Origin: Areca catechu
Taxonomy: Eukaryota > Streptophyta > Magnoliopsida > Arecales > Arecaceae
Direction of reading: 5' to 3'
Length of the DNA: 64,000 bases
NCBI GenBank assembly: GCA_021397845.1
Contig: CM038044.1
Coordinates: forward strand, 62,781,851-62,845,850
Every line of letters starts with the position of its first letter. Position 1 is the first letter of the stretch. Position numbers and translations under genes: made by a program. The notes under the pieces were generated by a model. The model had not been told where the DNA came from. It was given only the letters and a program-made list of their open reading frames with translations, and did no database searches. This document shows positions 11,146 to 21,749 of the stretch, one piece after another.

Positions 11146-12269
11146 TAGGGCCGACTCTCTTTATCACTCTAAAGGGGCCAGCTCCATGAGCATGAAGTTT
11201 CTAAACGGTTCCTGGTGGAAACCATTCAGGCCTAAGCCTAATCATTATAGAATCCCCAATTTCAAACTCTTTGGCTCATTTTCGGGAATCAGCCATTTTT
11301 TTATATGTATTATTACTTAGATCAATTTTGTTGGTAATTTCCTTATGTATGTCCCTAATATGCTGTGCAAAGGATTCGGCGGACTCAGAGACACGAGCAT
11401 GGATATGTAGGGGAATCAAATCAAGGGGTCGGTTAGGCTTGTAACCACTCACAATCTCGAAAGGACTTTTCCCGGTGGTCCTATTCACAGAACTGTTGTA
11501 AGCAAACTTAGCTCAATGTAAAAGAAGATCCCAGTTTCCGGTATGTTCACCTATCAAACATCTCAAGAGGTTCCCTAGGCTATAGTTGACTACCTCAGTT
11601 TGGCCATCTGTTTGCGGGTGGTAGGCAGTTGAGAACTTAAGCTTGGTGCCTAGTAAGTGCCAAAGGATTTTCCAGAAGTAGCTAGTGAATCGAACATCCC
11701 TATCGGACACTATGGTTTTTGGAAGGCCATGTAACTTAACCACATGATCAAGAAAGAGCTTGGCAACTTTGGAAGCATCTAGGGTCTGGGAGCAGGGTAT
11801 GAAATGGGCCATTTTGGAGAACCTATCTACCACTACATAGACTGAATCGTGCTTCCTTGCGATCTTGGGCAATCCTCCTACAAAGTCCATGCTAAGGTCT
11901 TCCCAAGGGCGACTAAGCACGGGAAAAGGGGTGTACAGGCCAGTATTCTATTTCTGTTGTTTGCCGACAGCATAAGTTCGGTACCGGGAAACAATGATAG
12001 CTACATCCTTTTTCAGGCTAGGCCAAAAGAACTGGATTTCTACTGCTAAGATGGTCTTTTCTCTATCAAAGTGACCAGCTAGGCCTCCTGCATGGGTCTC
12101 CCAAACTAAGAATTCTCGAAAAGAGGTCTTGGGAATGCACAACCTATTGGCTTTGAAAAGATAACCATCCTGGAGGGTGTACTCACTATAGGTGCTAGAT
12201 GGTGGGTGTTTCTTAGATTGGAAAATCTTTCCAAAGTCAGGACAGGTCTCATATTGCTCTTTCAATCGA
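11146..12269 (-). pseudogene. integrase of chromodomain gypsy element
   Basis: The zinc module is at the 3' end of the frame 11948-12640 (THAGGLAGHFDREKT); its final Cys pair is damaged, reading RYRTYAVGKQQ where a C..C pair is usual. The catalytic core is in the 135-residue frame 11513-11920: Asp in LSMDFVGGLP, Asp in IVSDRDVRF, and Glu in YHPQTDGQTEVVN, the DD35E triad. The C-terminal segment at 11276-11488 has TGKSPFEIVSGYKPNRPLDL and a Ser/Ala-rich helix. Stops near 11508 and 11925 interrupt the frame. Confidence 0.88.
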
Positions 12270-12830
12270 CCAAATCCTATAACCTTAGTCCTAACGGTAT
12301 TTAGTAATAGGGCATGAAGGCTAAGGGCATCAGCTACCTTATTCTTGGTACCAGCACGATGTTTAAGCATAAAGGTATAGGCTTGGATGAATTCTACCCA
12401 CTTAGCGTGCCTCGGGTTTAGTCTTTTCTGGGAGTTCAGGTATCGAAGGGCTTCATGGTCAAAGAAAAGGACAAATTCTTGGGGTAATAGGTAATGCCTC
12501 CAATACCTAAGAGCCTGAACGACTGCATAGAACTCTTTATCATAGGTCGAGTACTTAACTTTGGCCTCATTGAGTTTCTCGCTAAAGAAGGCCATGGGGT
12601 GATTTTCCTGACTAAGTACTCCTCCAATGCCAACTCCCAAAGCCTCACAAGCAACCTCAAAATCCTTAGTAAAATCGGGTAATCTTATGACAGGTGCTTG
12701 TATTATTTTATCTTTGATTTCTTGGAAGGCTTTATCTGTAGCTTTGGTCCATTGGAAGCCTTCCTGATGCAGTCGGTGATGGGTGCTATGATTGAACTAA
12801 ATCCCTGAATAAATCTCCTATAAAAAGTGG
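12270..12830 (-). pseudogene. RNase H of chromodomain gypsy element
   Basis: The 230-residue frame at 11948-12640 begins in RNase H: GVGIGGVLSQENHPMAFFSE, then KYSTYDKEFYAVVQALRYWR, FVLFFDHEALRYLN and a final D in NKVADALS. This is the gypsy-type RNase H that removes RNA from the RNA-DNA hybrid. The segment linking RT and RNase H (FQEIKDKIIQAPVIRLPDF) is readable at 12650-12740 in another frame, so at least one frameshift separates them. Confidence 0.85.
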
Positions 12831-13738
12831 CTAGGCCGTGGAAACTACGCACATCATGGACACTAGTTGGGACTGACCACTCAATATGGCTCTAACTTTC
12901 TCGGGATCAGCGGAGACTCCTTCTGGGATGACTACAAAACCTAGGAAGATAACCCTTGTTGTCATGAACTCACACTTCTTTGGGTTGGCATAAAGGCTAT
13001 TCTTCCTAAGGGTCTGGCAGACTAACCTAAGATGGTTAAGATGGTCTTCTTTAGTCCTACTGTAAATCAAAATGTCATCGAAATAAACCACCAAAAATTT
13101 TCCAGTAAATTCTTTCAGGACTTGGTTCATGACCCTCATAAAGGTGCCGGGAGCATTAGAAAGTCCAAAAGGCATCACTACCCATTCAAAAAGGCCATCC
13201 TTAGTTTTAAAAGCTATCTTGCATTCATCCCCGGGTCTAATCCTAATATGGTGGTAGCCACTCTTAAGGTCTATCTTGGAAAAAATAGTAGCTCCGGCCA
13301 TCATATTAAGCATATCATCTAAATGGGGGATGGGAAACATATACTTGATTGTGATCTTGTTTATGGCTCTGCTATCTATGCACATTCTCCAGGTTCCATC
13401 TTTCTTAGGGGTTAGCAAAGCAGGGACGGCACAGGGACATAAACTCTCCCTAAGAAAACCCTTACTAAGCAACTCTCCTACTTGTTTTTGCAATTCCTGG
13501 TGTTCGGGTTCATTCTATAATGGGGAAGGTTGGGTAAGGTGGCTCCTGGGACCAAATCTATGGCATGTTGGATGTCCCTAAGAGGTGGTAGATGATCAGG
13601 TAATTCTTCAGGGAAGACATCCTTAAACTCTTTCAGAGCCTTAACGACTTCTTGGGGGCGCTCTATTTGGGTCAGTTCATGACTATCTTTGGTGGTCAAA
13701 ATCCAAACAGGGGCTCCCTCAGCAATCTCTTTCTCCAA
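12831..13738 (-). pseudogene. reverse transcriptase of chromodomain gypsy element
   Basis: The frame 12831-13493 carries RT blocks in order: CAVPALLTPKKDGTWRMCID, RAINKITIKYMFPIPHLDDM, FSKIDLKSGYHHIRIRPGDE, MPFGLSNAPGTFMRVMNQVL and the catalytic VVYFDDILIYS. It is preceded by the 86-residue frame 13478-13738 (FPEELPDHLPPLRDIQHAID), the usual lead-in to gypsy RT. The two overlap slightly in different frames, which marks a frameshift or stop near 13485. All three catalytic Asp positions of RT are present. Confidence 0.9.
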
Positions 13739-14379
13739 TTCCTTAGATTTGATTAGGTTGACTCCAGGCTTCTTTTCCTTAAGACTACTTGATCCTCTCT
13801 TAGCCTGGTCCTTAGGCTGAACTGGGTTAACGGTAAATTTCTTCCCATGGTGATTGAAAGTACAACTATTGGTCCGACCATAAAGAGTAGCATCATGATC
13901 ATAAAGCCAGGGTCATCCTAAGATAATACTGCTGACGCCCATGGGAAGGACATCACACCAAATCTTCTCTTCATAAGATTGCAATTTGATTAAGACTTGG
14001 CACCTAGATTTTATGGGTATATAGGTTGAATCAATCCAAGAGACCTTGTAAGGGTTGGGGTGAGGAACTGAGGTCAATTCTAGGGCTTTGACAGTACTAG
14101 AAGAGATAGCATTGACACAGCTCCCACTATCAACTATGATTTTGCAAACCTTATCCCCTAGTTTGACAAAGGTTTGTAGGATGTTTGCCCTACGCCAATC
14201 TTCTTGTACTACGTTTTGGGTAAGGATGCACCTAACTACCCCTAGAAGGTCTTCAGATTCAAATTGCTCTTCCTCTCCCTCATATTCTTCCAGTAACTGA
14301 TCTTCTGGCTCATTGACTTCTCCCTCTGGATCAGCAATGGGTTCTATCTCATTCTCAGTTGGCTCTTCTATGACTAGGG
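13739..14379 (-). pseudogene. aspartic protease of chromodomain gypsy element
   Basis: On the - strand near 14090-14165 the frame reads FVKLGDKVCKIIVDSGSCVN followed by AISSSTVKALE. The D-S-G triplet is the retroviral-type protease active site that cuts the gag-pol polyprotein. An acidic linker (EDQLLEEYEGEEEQFESEDL) lies upstream. A stop lies downstream where MGVSSIILG is followed by TAG at about 13917. The region joins the gag zinc knuckle to RT without large gaps. Confidence 0.8.
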
Positions 14380-15198
14380 CTGTGGAGGTGCACTGGCTAG
14401 CTCGATGTCCAGATTTATGACACCTAAAGTAAGTGTTTTGGGGAGTGGGACTCTTATGGGCTCCAACAGCTTTACCCTTTTCCTCTCTGCTAAAATGGGG
14501 TCGGTTCAGATCTGGTCAGCTCGGGCTGGGTCAGCTGAGGTTGGGTCGACCCGGGTCAGGTCGGTAAGAATTGGGATGACTCATGTAAGCCCGACTATAC
14601 CCTGGGTTAGGTCCTGAGAGTCGACTAGGGTTTCTAAAGGGTTTAGGTTTACGATAGGTAGGAGCCCTCTAGAAACGCTCACAATTCCTTGCAACTTGGT
14701 AAGCATACTCTAAATCAGTGACCTCTCTAAAGTAAAGCTCTCTCTGGATGTCTGGGTGTAGGCCAGCCCTAAACCTAGACAGGGTCACAGAAGCAGATTC
14801 ATTGACATGACACCGCATGACATACTCATCAAACTTCGCGATGTAGTCAGCCACACTCTTGTTCCCTTGACTCAGATTCTGCCATTGGTCCAATAAACTC
14901 TGGGTGTAAGAAAGTAGTTGGTACTTCTCCCTAAGTTTGGCTTTCATGCCTCTCCAAGTTGCTATAGGTTCTTCATCTCTCTGTGCTACCAGCCTTTCAA
15001 CACTATTCCAGAATAACCTAGCTTGGCGAACCAACCTAGTTTTGGAAAACTTAAACTTCATCCTTTCAGTCATTGTATACCACTTGAAATACTGCTCCAT
15101 ATCCTCCTCCCAATCTACATATACTTTAGGATCTAGACTACCATCGAAGGTAGGGGCATTTAGTTTGATGTTCCTAAGGGCCCTTTCTTCTTGGTCTA
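14380..15198 (-). pseudogene. gag of chromodomain gypsy element, N-terminus lost
   Basis: Real gag sequence starts at about DQEERALRNIKLNAPTFDGS and continues through WEEDMEQYFKWYTMTERMKF, RLVAQRDEEPIATWRGMK and FDEYVMRCHVNESASVTLSR to 14669. This is the Retrotrans_gag fold. A zinc-knuckle remnant near 14385-14430 reads TYFRCHKSGHRASQC; the first Cys of CX2CX4HX4C is Tyr. The open frame runs on to 15361, but residues beyond the gag part are translated LTR of the neighbour, so the apparent 230-residue protein is a chance chimera. Confidence 0.85.
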
Positions 15199-15500
15199 AG
15201 AGGGCTCGACCTCGAAGGGGCTCCGCTTGGCAGAGGAGTGCTGGGCTCGACCTCGGACCAAGGGGCTCAACCTCGAAGGGCTCGATCTGGCAAAGAAGGT
15301 CGCTTGGCTCCGACCTAAGCATCCCGGGCTCGTGGGAGTGATTTAGCGGAGGACGGAGCATAGCTTCGGCAGGCTACTCCGACATTCTGAAGGGGGTGAG
15401 CTCGGCTCGACGAAGGAGTCCGGGCTGGAACGACCCATGTGGCAGCTTCATTCAACGAGGCATCCGATTGGGGTCCCAAATCAGCAATCCCACCACATCA
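15198..15500 (-). repeat. 3' LTR of Tat element, first 303 bp only
   Basis: The + strand sequence ending in CCACCACATCA at 15500 matches the 5' LTR ending at 45159, including the GGCATCC..ATTGGGGTCCC block. The match runs inward to about 15198 and then stops at gag sequence of the chromodomain element. The remaining 1.2 kb of the LTR is lost, presumably by a deletion joining the two elements. Confidence 0.85.
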
Positions 15501-15520
15501 TTTGCCCCCACTCCCGAGGC
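15501..15520 (-). other. polypurine tract of Tat element
   Basis: On the - strand GGGAGTGGGGGCAAA abuts the LTR start TGATGTGG. This is the position and composition expected of a plus-strand primer. Confidence 0.75.
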
Positions 15521-16038
15521 CCATTGGCATGCGGTGCTCAGGACAAAGGGAGTAATTACGATGCTGATATGGAAAGGCAAAAATCCGGTGCAATAATGGC
15601 TACGATCGCTGGTGCTTCGTGAGGCGGTTTCTCCAAGCCAACGCAGAGGAGCGACGTGGCCACATCTGAGGAGTAGTTATTGCTAGCATAGAATTCAGAG
15701 TGGCCACGGTCGAAGCGAGACATCCCCTCACCGATGGTTGACACGCGGCACAAATCGGTCGGCGGAGATGCTGTAACGATACGGTTGGCATCAGGTCACT
15801 TCGAAATGAAAGGCTGATTTTTTCCAAAACATCTACTCTTTCGAACCTCGTGTGCCCGCCATTGTACCCAAGTCTCTTCTTCTCCCTCGGCCATCTTAGA
15901 CTCTCCTAGGAACCAGGTTCGTCTCTTTCTTCTTCCATCTCCTAGTAGAGTAGGGTTCTTCTTTTGAGTCTAGGGCCTTCTTCGGACGCAATCTGTCTTT
16001 CCCCTGTTCTTGAGCATTCATCTTCTTCATCTCTATAG
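15521..16038. other. region between PPT and antisense ORF
   Basis: 518 bp with no convincing frame on either strand. If the antisense ORF is transcribed, its promoter and 5' UTR should lie here or in the adjoining LTR; a clear TATA box is not seen. Confidence 0.35.
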
Positions 16039-18440
16039 ATGTCTCGTTTGGGTCCCAACTTCCATTCCTCGACCAACCAGGTTGAGGCGGGGCCTTCTAA
16101 GTCGAGGCCATCTTCTTCTTCTTCCGATGAAGAGAGGGAGGAAGAACATTTTGAGCTTAGTAGGAGGCATCCCCCGGGTGGGATAGTCATTAGGGATCCC
16201 AGGTCTAGCCCTCCCCCTCCTTCACCTGAACCCACCCCTGAACCTGCTTGGTCGACAGGTCCAGGCAAGATTGCTTCAACAATCTATGCTGAGGAACTGG
16301 GGACCATCCGGGATGTCTATGGCATCCCATACTCCGTCCGGCTCTTGATCCCTCGACTAGGGGATCGGGTTACCTCCAGTAGCCCAGGCCAAATCGCCTT
16401 CTATGAGGAGACCTTCTCCGGAGGGCTTCGGTTTCCTTTCCACCCTTCTTCCTTTTAGTGTTAAGCAACTGCCATCTAGTCCCTGCTAAGCTCGTCCTGA
16501 ATGCCATAAGGACTATTTTTTGCTTTATAGTACTCTGCCATTTCCACGGGATTGTAGCCCATTTTTCATTGTTCAGGGCATTTTTCACCCTAAAGCGCCA
16601 CCCTTCCAAGGAGAAGTGGTGGTCCATCTCTTCTCGCCCGAAGGGCATTAGATTTGAACTCTCCTCTTCCATCAAAAGGTGGATGAGCAAATTTTTCTTT
16701 GCTACCGTCAAGGGGGTCAACTGGGTGCGGAGTGACCCAGATCGGTCCCCTAACCAAAGCTTTACGATCGAAGCAACTGACTTAGATGTCTACAAGCAGC
16801 TTTACACCATCCAGATTCCTTCCCTCGAGGTTCTATTATCAAAGCAGAACCTTTTCGAAGCTGGGGTCAACCCAATGGGAGAGTTCGGTGAGTTCGGCTC
16901 AAGTTCTTCTCCTTGTGCTTCTTACTCTATTTCTCCAAACTTGGAACTGACATTACCTCCTCTGTATGTAGGTATGAAGTTCTCGGTGGATGACCTACTC
17001 TTGATCACTAGGAAGAGGCCTTTGGCAAAATTGGTCGAAGAATCCCACTCGAAGAGGACTCGCGACGGGAGTGCAGTGGTGACCGCTCCTGCCATGCCGA
17101 CCGAGCTAAGGAGGAGGGAGGCCAAGACCATCCCCGGGCAAGGAAGAGGGGCAGTTGAGACAAGGCCCAAAGCAGGCCAGAGGGTGGCTGATCCCATTCC
17201 ATAGCGACTGAGGTGACGAGAGCCGGTCCCGGCCTCGGAGCCCGAGGTGGTCATCCGAGCCAGGGCCACTACCGCAGCCATCACCATCGTGTCGCATCCT
17301 CCCTCGGAGGCCGTTGTCTTCAAGGAGGGGGAGGAGGTGTAAGGAGAAACAGGGTCAGTGCCAGAGGCACCGCCTGAAGGAGGGTCGAGCTCACATCCTT
17401 CCCCTGAGGCCTCTTCCGTTGGTGGAACAGGTGGTTTTGCCTCCCAGGCGAGCAGGAGGGAGAGGGACTATGACCGAGTCCCATTCAGACTGGCACCCAA
17501 CATCTCCTTGCTTCGAAACCAGGGGCTGGCAGAGTGCATGATGGATTTTGCAATCCAATCATGTGACCGACGGGAAAAGGCTAGAAAGCTGCTGGGGAAT
17601 GCGATTGGCAGCGTCTTCCCCCAACTCTTCTCGATAAGTCATTTCATCTTCTTGATTTCTTACTCCTTCCTTGCATTGGTTGCTGATGTTTTGTTTGGTG
17701 CAGATTGGTACCAGCTTCTCCTGATCAGGGACTGCTGTAAAAACTAGTTGAAGAATGACCAACTACGAGCAGCAAAGGTCAAGTCCCAGAAAATCGAGCT
17801 GAAGGAGAAGAATAACCTCTCCTAGGAGCTCGGATTGACGAACAAGGAGCTCTAGGAGGGTCTTGAACAAGAACGGGGCCGGTCAAGGAGCAAGGTTGAG
17901 GAGCTCACAGCCACTGAAAAAAGGCTGGTTGAGTTCAACACCGAGGCCGTCCAGTAGAAGGGGCACGCACAATCTCTCCAGGCTGAGCTGGAGGCAGCCA
18001 GGGAGAGGCTGATCAGTGCCGAGAAGAGGGCCATCACTGCTGAGAAGGAGGTGGCAGCGGCGGTCGAGTCGGCAGAGGCGGCGAAGAGGCAAGCCACCGA
18101 GGCAAAGAAGGATGCTGAGGAGGCCGTGGCAAGGTATAGGGCCTCAGAGGAGTTCACCGTCGAGTTCCACGAGACAGCATCGGACTCCTTCTATAAAGGC
18201 TTTATGTACCTTCGCTCCAGAGTTGAGGACTACATCTCAAGCAAGGGTCGGGCTTTCCTCAGCTATCCCAGAGCTTCGAACGTGGAGCCGGCCCTAGACT
18301 CGAGCTCAGTTGAGGAGTTGATGGCCATCTCCGAACCTTCTCCATCGGTGGTGGTTGTTGAAGTAAGAGCTGTAGAGCTCGAGGCTCCGGGAGATTATGT
18401 CTCGCAGCCACGTAGCTCCAGCGAAGGACCGCCTGAGTAG
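16039..18440 (+). pseudogene. antisense accessory ORF, Transposase_28 (putative gypsy type transposon) family
   Basis: It is on the strand opposite to gag-pol, between integrase and 3' LTR. The order is: Ser/acidic N-terminus (MSRLGPNFHSSTNQ), the family core (YAEELGTIRDVYGIPYSVRL, FYEETFSGGLRFPFHPSSF; after a frameshift LVPAKLVLNAIRTIFCF), a linker, MMDFAIQSCDRREKARKLLG, a long Ala/Glu/Lys coiled coil (AEKEVAAAVESAEAAKRQAT) and a C-terminal motif (DSFYKGFMYLRSRVEDYISS). A GT..AG interval at about 16885-16972 interrupts the frame and looks like an intron; a second may lie near 17634-17702. Stops and frameshifts (16456, 17202, 17830, 17956) make it a pseudogene. Function is unknown; the domain name does not show transposase activity. 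Confidence 0.75.
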
Positions 18441-18689
18441 GGTAGATTTCCCTTTCTGTTTTTCATTTCTTCTATTTTTGGCCTGGGCTGCCCGACATGT
18501 CGGGGGCCCGAGGACACTTGTAACGAACAACAAATTTTCAATGAAGTGAAGATTTTCAACCGTCTTAGTTTGAAACTACTTTACCTCTCCCCTCTTTTTT
18601 TCTCTTTTCTCTCTTTATTCTTCTTTTTTTTTTTTGCATGTAATGAGATTAGAGAGGAGGCTTCCACTATGTCTCTAAGTGTTTCAGAG
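18441..18689. other. linker with T-rich tract
   Basis: It follows the stop of the antisense ORF and includes an AATGAAGTGAAG stretch and a T-rich run at 18590-18640. It could hold the 3' end of the antisense transcript. No gene is seen. Confidence 0.3.
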
Positions 18690-19866
18690 GTGGATGAGTA
18701 TTCCCGAGTGCCAGAGCGCTGGGCTTCAAGCTTCAGTGCCGAAGAGCTGGGCTCCGGACTTGATGGCCTAGAGCTGGGCTTCAAGCTTTAGTGCTAGAGA
18801 GTTGGGCTCCTGGCTTGATGGCCTGAGAGCTGGGCTTCAAGCTTCAGTGCCAGAGAGCTAGGCTTCGGGCTCGATGGCCAGAGAGCTGGGCTTCAAGCTT
18901 CAGTGCCGAAGATCTGGGCTCCATGCTTTATGACCTGAGAGCTGGGCTTCAAGCTTTAGTACCAGAGAGCTGGGCTTCAGGACTTGGTGCCGGAGAGTCG
19001 TAGGATCCGGGCTTTGATGCCTGGGAGCTGGGCTCCAGGACTTGGTGCCGGAGAGTCGTGGAATCCGAGCTTTGATGCCTGGGAGCTGGGCTTCAGGACT
19101 TGGTGCCGGAGAGTCATGGGATCCGGGCTTTGATGCCTGGGAGCTAGGCTCCAAGACTTGGTGCTGGAGAGTCATTGGATCTAGGCTTGATGGCCTGAGA
19201 GCTGGGCTTCGGGACTTGGTGCCGGAGAGTTATGGGATCTGGGCTTTGATGGCCTGAGAGCTGGGCTTCATGACTTGGTGCCGGAGAGTCGTGGGATCCG
19301 GGCTTTGATGCCTGGGAGCTGGGCTCCAAGACTTGGTGTCGGAGAGTCATGGGATTCGGGCTTTGATGGCCTAAGAGCTGGGCTTTAGGACTTGGTGCCA
19401 GAGAGTTGTGGGATCCGGGCTTTGAGTGCCAGACCTGGGGTCGGACGATGATTCTCCTGCAAGGCAAAAAGAGTTTGCATAAGGGGAATCCTGATTATTA
19501 GTGAGGAAGGACCTTACACTGTTGATGCTGGAGAGCTGGGCCTCGAGCTTTGGTGCCGGAGAATCATGGGATCTAGGCTTAAACACTGGAGAGCTAGGCT
19601 CCGTGTCTCGGTGCCGGAGAGCTGGGCTTCTGGCTTTGGTGCCGGAGAGCTGGGCTCCAGGCTTAAGTGTCGGAGAGCTGGGCTTCGGGCTTTGGTGCCA
19701 GAGAGTTGTGCTCTGTGCCTCGATGTCAGAGAGTTAGGCTCCAGACTTTGGTGCCGGAGAGCTGGGCTTTGGGCTTAAGTGTGTCGAAGAGCTGGGCTTT
19801 GTGCCTTGGTGCCGGAGATCTGGGCTCCAAGCTTTGGTGCTGGAGAGCTGGGCTCCGGGCTTAAAT
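18690..19866 (-). repeat. 30/60-bp tandem array downstream of Tat integrase
   Basis: Words such as GAGCTGGGCTTC, GGTGCCGGAGAG and GGGCTTTGATGCC alternate in units of about 30 bp that pair into roughly 60-bp higher-order units. At 19450-19530 the array is broken by a block (CTGCAAGGCAAAAAGAG..AAGGACCTTACACT) that resembles the array-integrase boundary at 19868-19935, so a whole segment including that boundary has been duplicated. Confidence 0.85.
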
Positions 19867-19879
19867 GTACCTACAAGGC

Positions 19880-20990
19880 AAAAGTTGCTTACACAAAAAG
19901 GGATCTTTATTATATGGAAAGGCCTTACATTATTGGTAGTATATTCTCATATTGCAAGCATTCCATGTCCGTGGGAATCTGGCACCATCCAGACTCGCGA
20001 GGTAGTAAGCTCCATGTTGGAGATCTTCGACCATCTTGTAGGGGTCTTCCCAGTTCGGTGAAGTTTGTTGCACTCTGGGGGTTGGGATGCCTTAGCTCGG
20101 TGTAGCACCAAGTCGCCAGGATGGAAGACCTTCGGCTTCACTAGCAAGTTGTAGTATCGAGCTACACGCTATCGGTAAGCTACCATTCGGAGTCGGGTCT
20201 TGTCTCTGGTTTCCTCGAGGAGGTCCAGGTTGAGGAGAAAGTATGCCGGGTTCTCTGCTTCGTTATACTGCTGTACCCATAGTATGGACATGCCGAGCTC
20301 AATCGGGATGATTGCTTCTGAGCCGAAGGTGAGGTTGAAGGACATTTCATCCGTTGCCATCCTGGGTGTTGTGTAGTATGCCCATAGAATGCTTGGGAGT
20401 TCTTCCGTCCACCTGCCCTTGGCTTGGTCCAGCCTAGTCCTGAGTCCCTGGAGAATGGTTTGGTTGGTTACCTCGGCTTCCCCATTGGTCTGGGGTTGAG
20501 CGACTGAGCCGAGTTTGGCACAAAATTTTTTGAACTTCCGGTTATCAAACTGCCGCCCGTTATCAGTGATGATGCTGTGGGGGAGCCCAAAGCAGCAGAT
20601 GATTGACTTCTAGAAGAACTGGCAGACCTTGACTTCTATGATCCGTGCCAATGGCTCTGCTTCTACCCACTTGATGAAGTAGTCGATGGCCACTATCAAA
20701 AACTTTCGCTGCCCTGGTGTAGGGAGAAATGGTCCCACGATGTCCATTCCCCACTGGGCAAATGGCCATGGGGCGGAGAGTTGGGAGAGGGATGCCGCTG
20801 GTTAATGCAGTATGTGAGCGTGGCGTTGCCACCTATCGCACCTCTTCACGAAGTCAGCGGTATCTTCCCTCATGGTCTCTCAGTAGTAACCTTGATGGAG
20901 GGCCTTGTATGCCAGGGTTGTCCCCTCGATGTGGTTCCCACAAAGGCCATCGTGGATCTCTTAGAGCACGAAGGCTGCCTCTGCGGGTCT
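19880..20990 (-). pseudogene. integrase of Tat element
   Basis: Readable on the - strand across several frames: FVKRCDRWQRHAHI (zinc module), WGMDIVGPFLPTPGQRKF and DYFIKWVEAEPLARIIEVKV, IITDNGRQFDNRKFKKF, a Glu-containing NGEAEVTNQTILQGLRTRLD, then AYYTTPRMATDEMSFNLTFG (20169-20360) and the C-terminal GDLVLHRAKASQP (19947-20147). The Asp, Asp and Glu catalytic positions are all present, but stops (for example after KVCQFF near 20608) break the frame. It is a paralogue of the fragment at 8130-9184. Confidence 0.85.
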
Positions 20991-21139
20991 CAAGCACTTC
21001 AAGAGCGGATAAGAATAGGACCGGCGGTAGAGTTGTCCTTCCATGAGGACAAACCACGAGGCCTTCCTCTTGATGAGGCCTGCCTTGCTCGATTTTCTAG
21101 CAGAGTGACATCGATGAGGTATATGATGTACCTATCCAT

Positions 21140-21740
21140 CTAGCTCGGCTCCGGGGTGACCTGCTGCACTTCTGCAGGAGTTTCATCTCTTGGACATTCG
21201 AGGTACTCGATGTGGGCATGCCCCAGTGATGAGTACGACAAGGTCGTGAGCCTGGATAGTGTATCAATGCGAGCATTCTCACCTCGGGGGATATGAGAGA
21301 TGCTGAAGCATCGAAAACCTGTTGTGCTCAAGCGGACCTGCTCCAAGTACTTCATCACCTGGGGATCTTTCGCTTCGTACTCTCTAGAGACTTGTCCAGC
21401 CACCAGTCGGGGATCAGTGAAGATCTTCAGGCTCCTTACACCCAGCTCGTGGGATACCCTAAGGCCCGCAAGGAGTACCTCATTCTCTGCCTGGTTATTT
21501 ATCATGGCGAACTTGAAATGGAGTGTGAATTCAACTACAACTCCATCATTGTTGGTGAGGATTAAGCCTGCTCCACTTCCGCCCGCATTGGATGTGCCGT
21601 CGATGTGGAGGATCCAAGGCTCCTCCTCTATACCAGGCTCCTCTTGATGCTCCGGTACCGTCTGCTCTGGTTCTTCAACGAGTCCCGTGCACTCGACCAG
21701 GAAGTCGGCCAGCACCTGGGCCTTCTAGGATGACCTCGAT
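21140..21740 (-). pseudogene. second (archaeal-type) RNase H of Tat element
   Basis: The 191-residue frame 21140-21715 reads LHIDGTSNAGGSGAGLIL, NNQAENEVLLAGLRVSHELG, LKIFTDPRLVAGQVSREYEA and IPRGENARIDTLSRL. The order Asp, Glu, Asp, Asp fits a complete RNase HI catalytic set; the usual DSQLV is DPRLV here. It lies between the gypsy RNase H and integrase. Tat-lineage elements are known for this extra domain. A stop near 21728 separates it from the upstream part (VLADFLVE context). Confidence 0.85.
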
Positions 21741-21749
21741 TGGTACGCA

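Larger units (their letters stand above)
9209..15198 (-). mobile_element. Ty3/gypsy chromodomain retrotransposon lacking its 5' end
   Basis: On the - strand the order is gag (15198-14380), protease, RT, RNase H, integrase, chromodomain (10984-10802) and 3' LTR (10754-9209). This is the chromovirus gene order. The 5' LTR, primer site and gag start are missing: at about 15198 gag sequence passes abruptly into the LTR of the neighbouring Tat element, with only AGAGGGCTCG-type microhomology. The coding region has few stops, so decay is moderate. Sequence before the LTR (GTCGAGTTCCTCCCACC) equals that of the element at 1-5684. Confidence 0.9.

Noticed and set aside
14669..15361. Apparent 230-residue protein with a novel N-terminus
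   Set aside because: Only the part below about 15198 is gag; the rest is translated Tat LTR that happens to be in frame.
16039..18440. Cut-and-paste transposase gene, as the domain name suggests
   Set aside because: There is no DDE/D motif or inverted repeats. The protein family is an accessory ORF of gypsy elements, and the name is historical.
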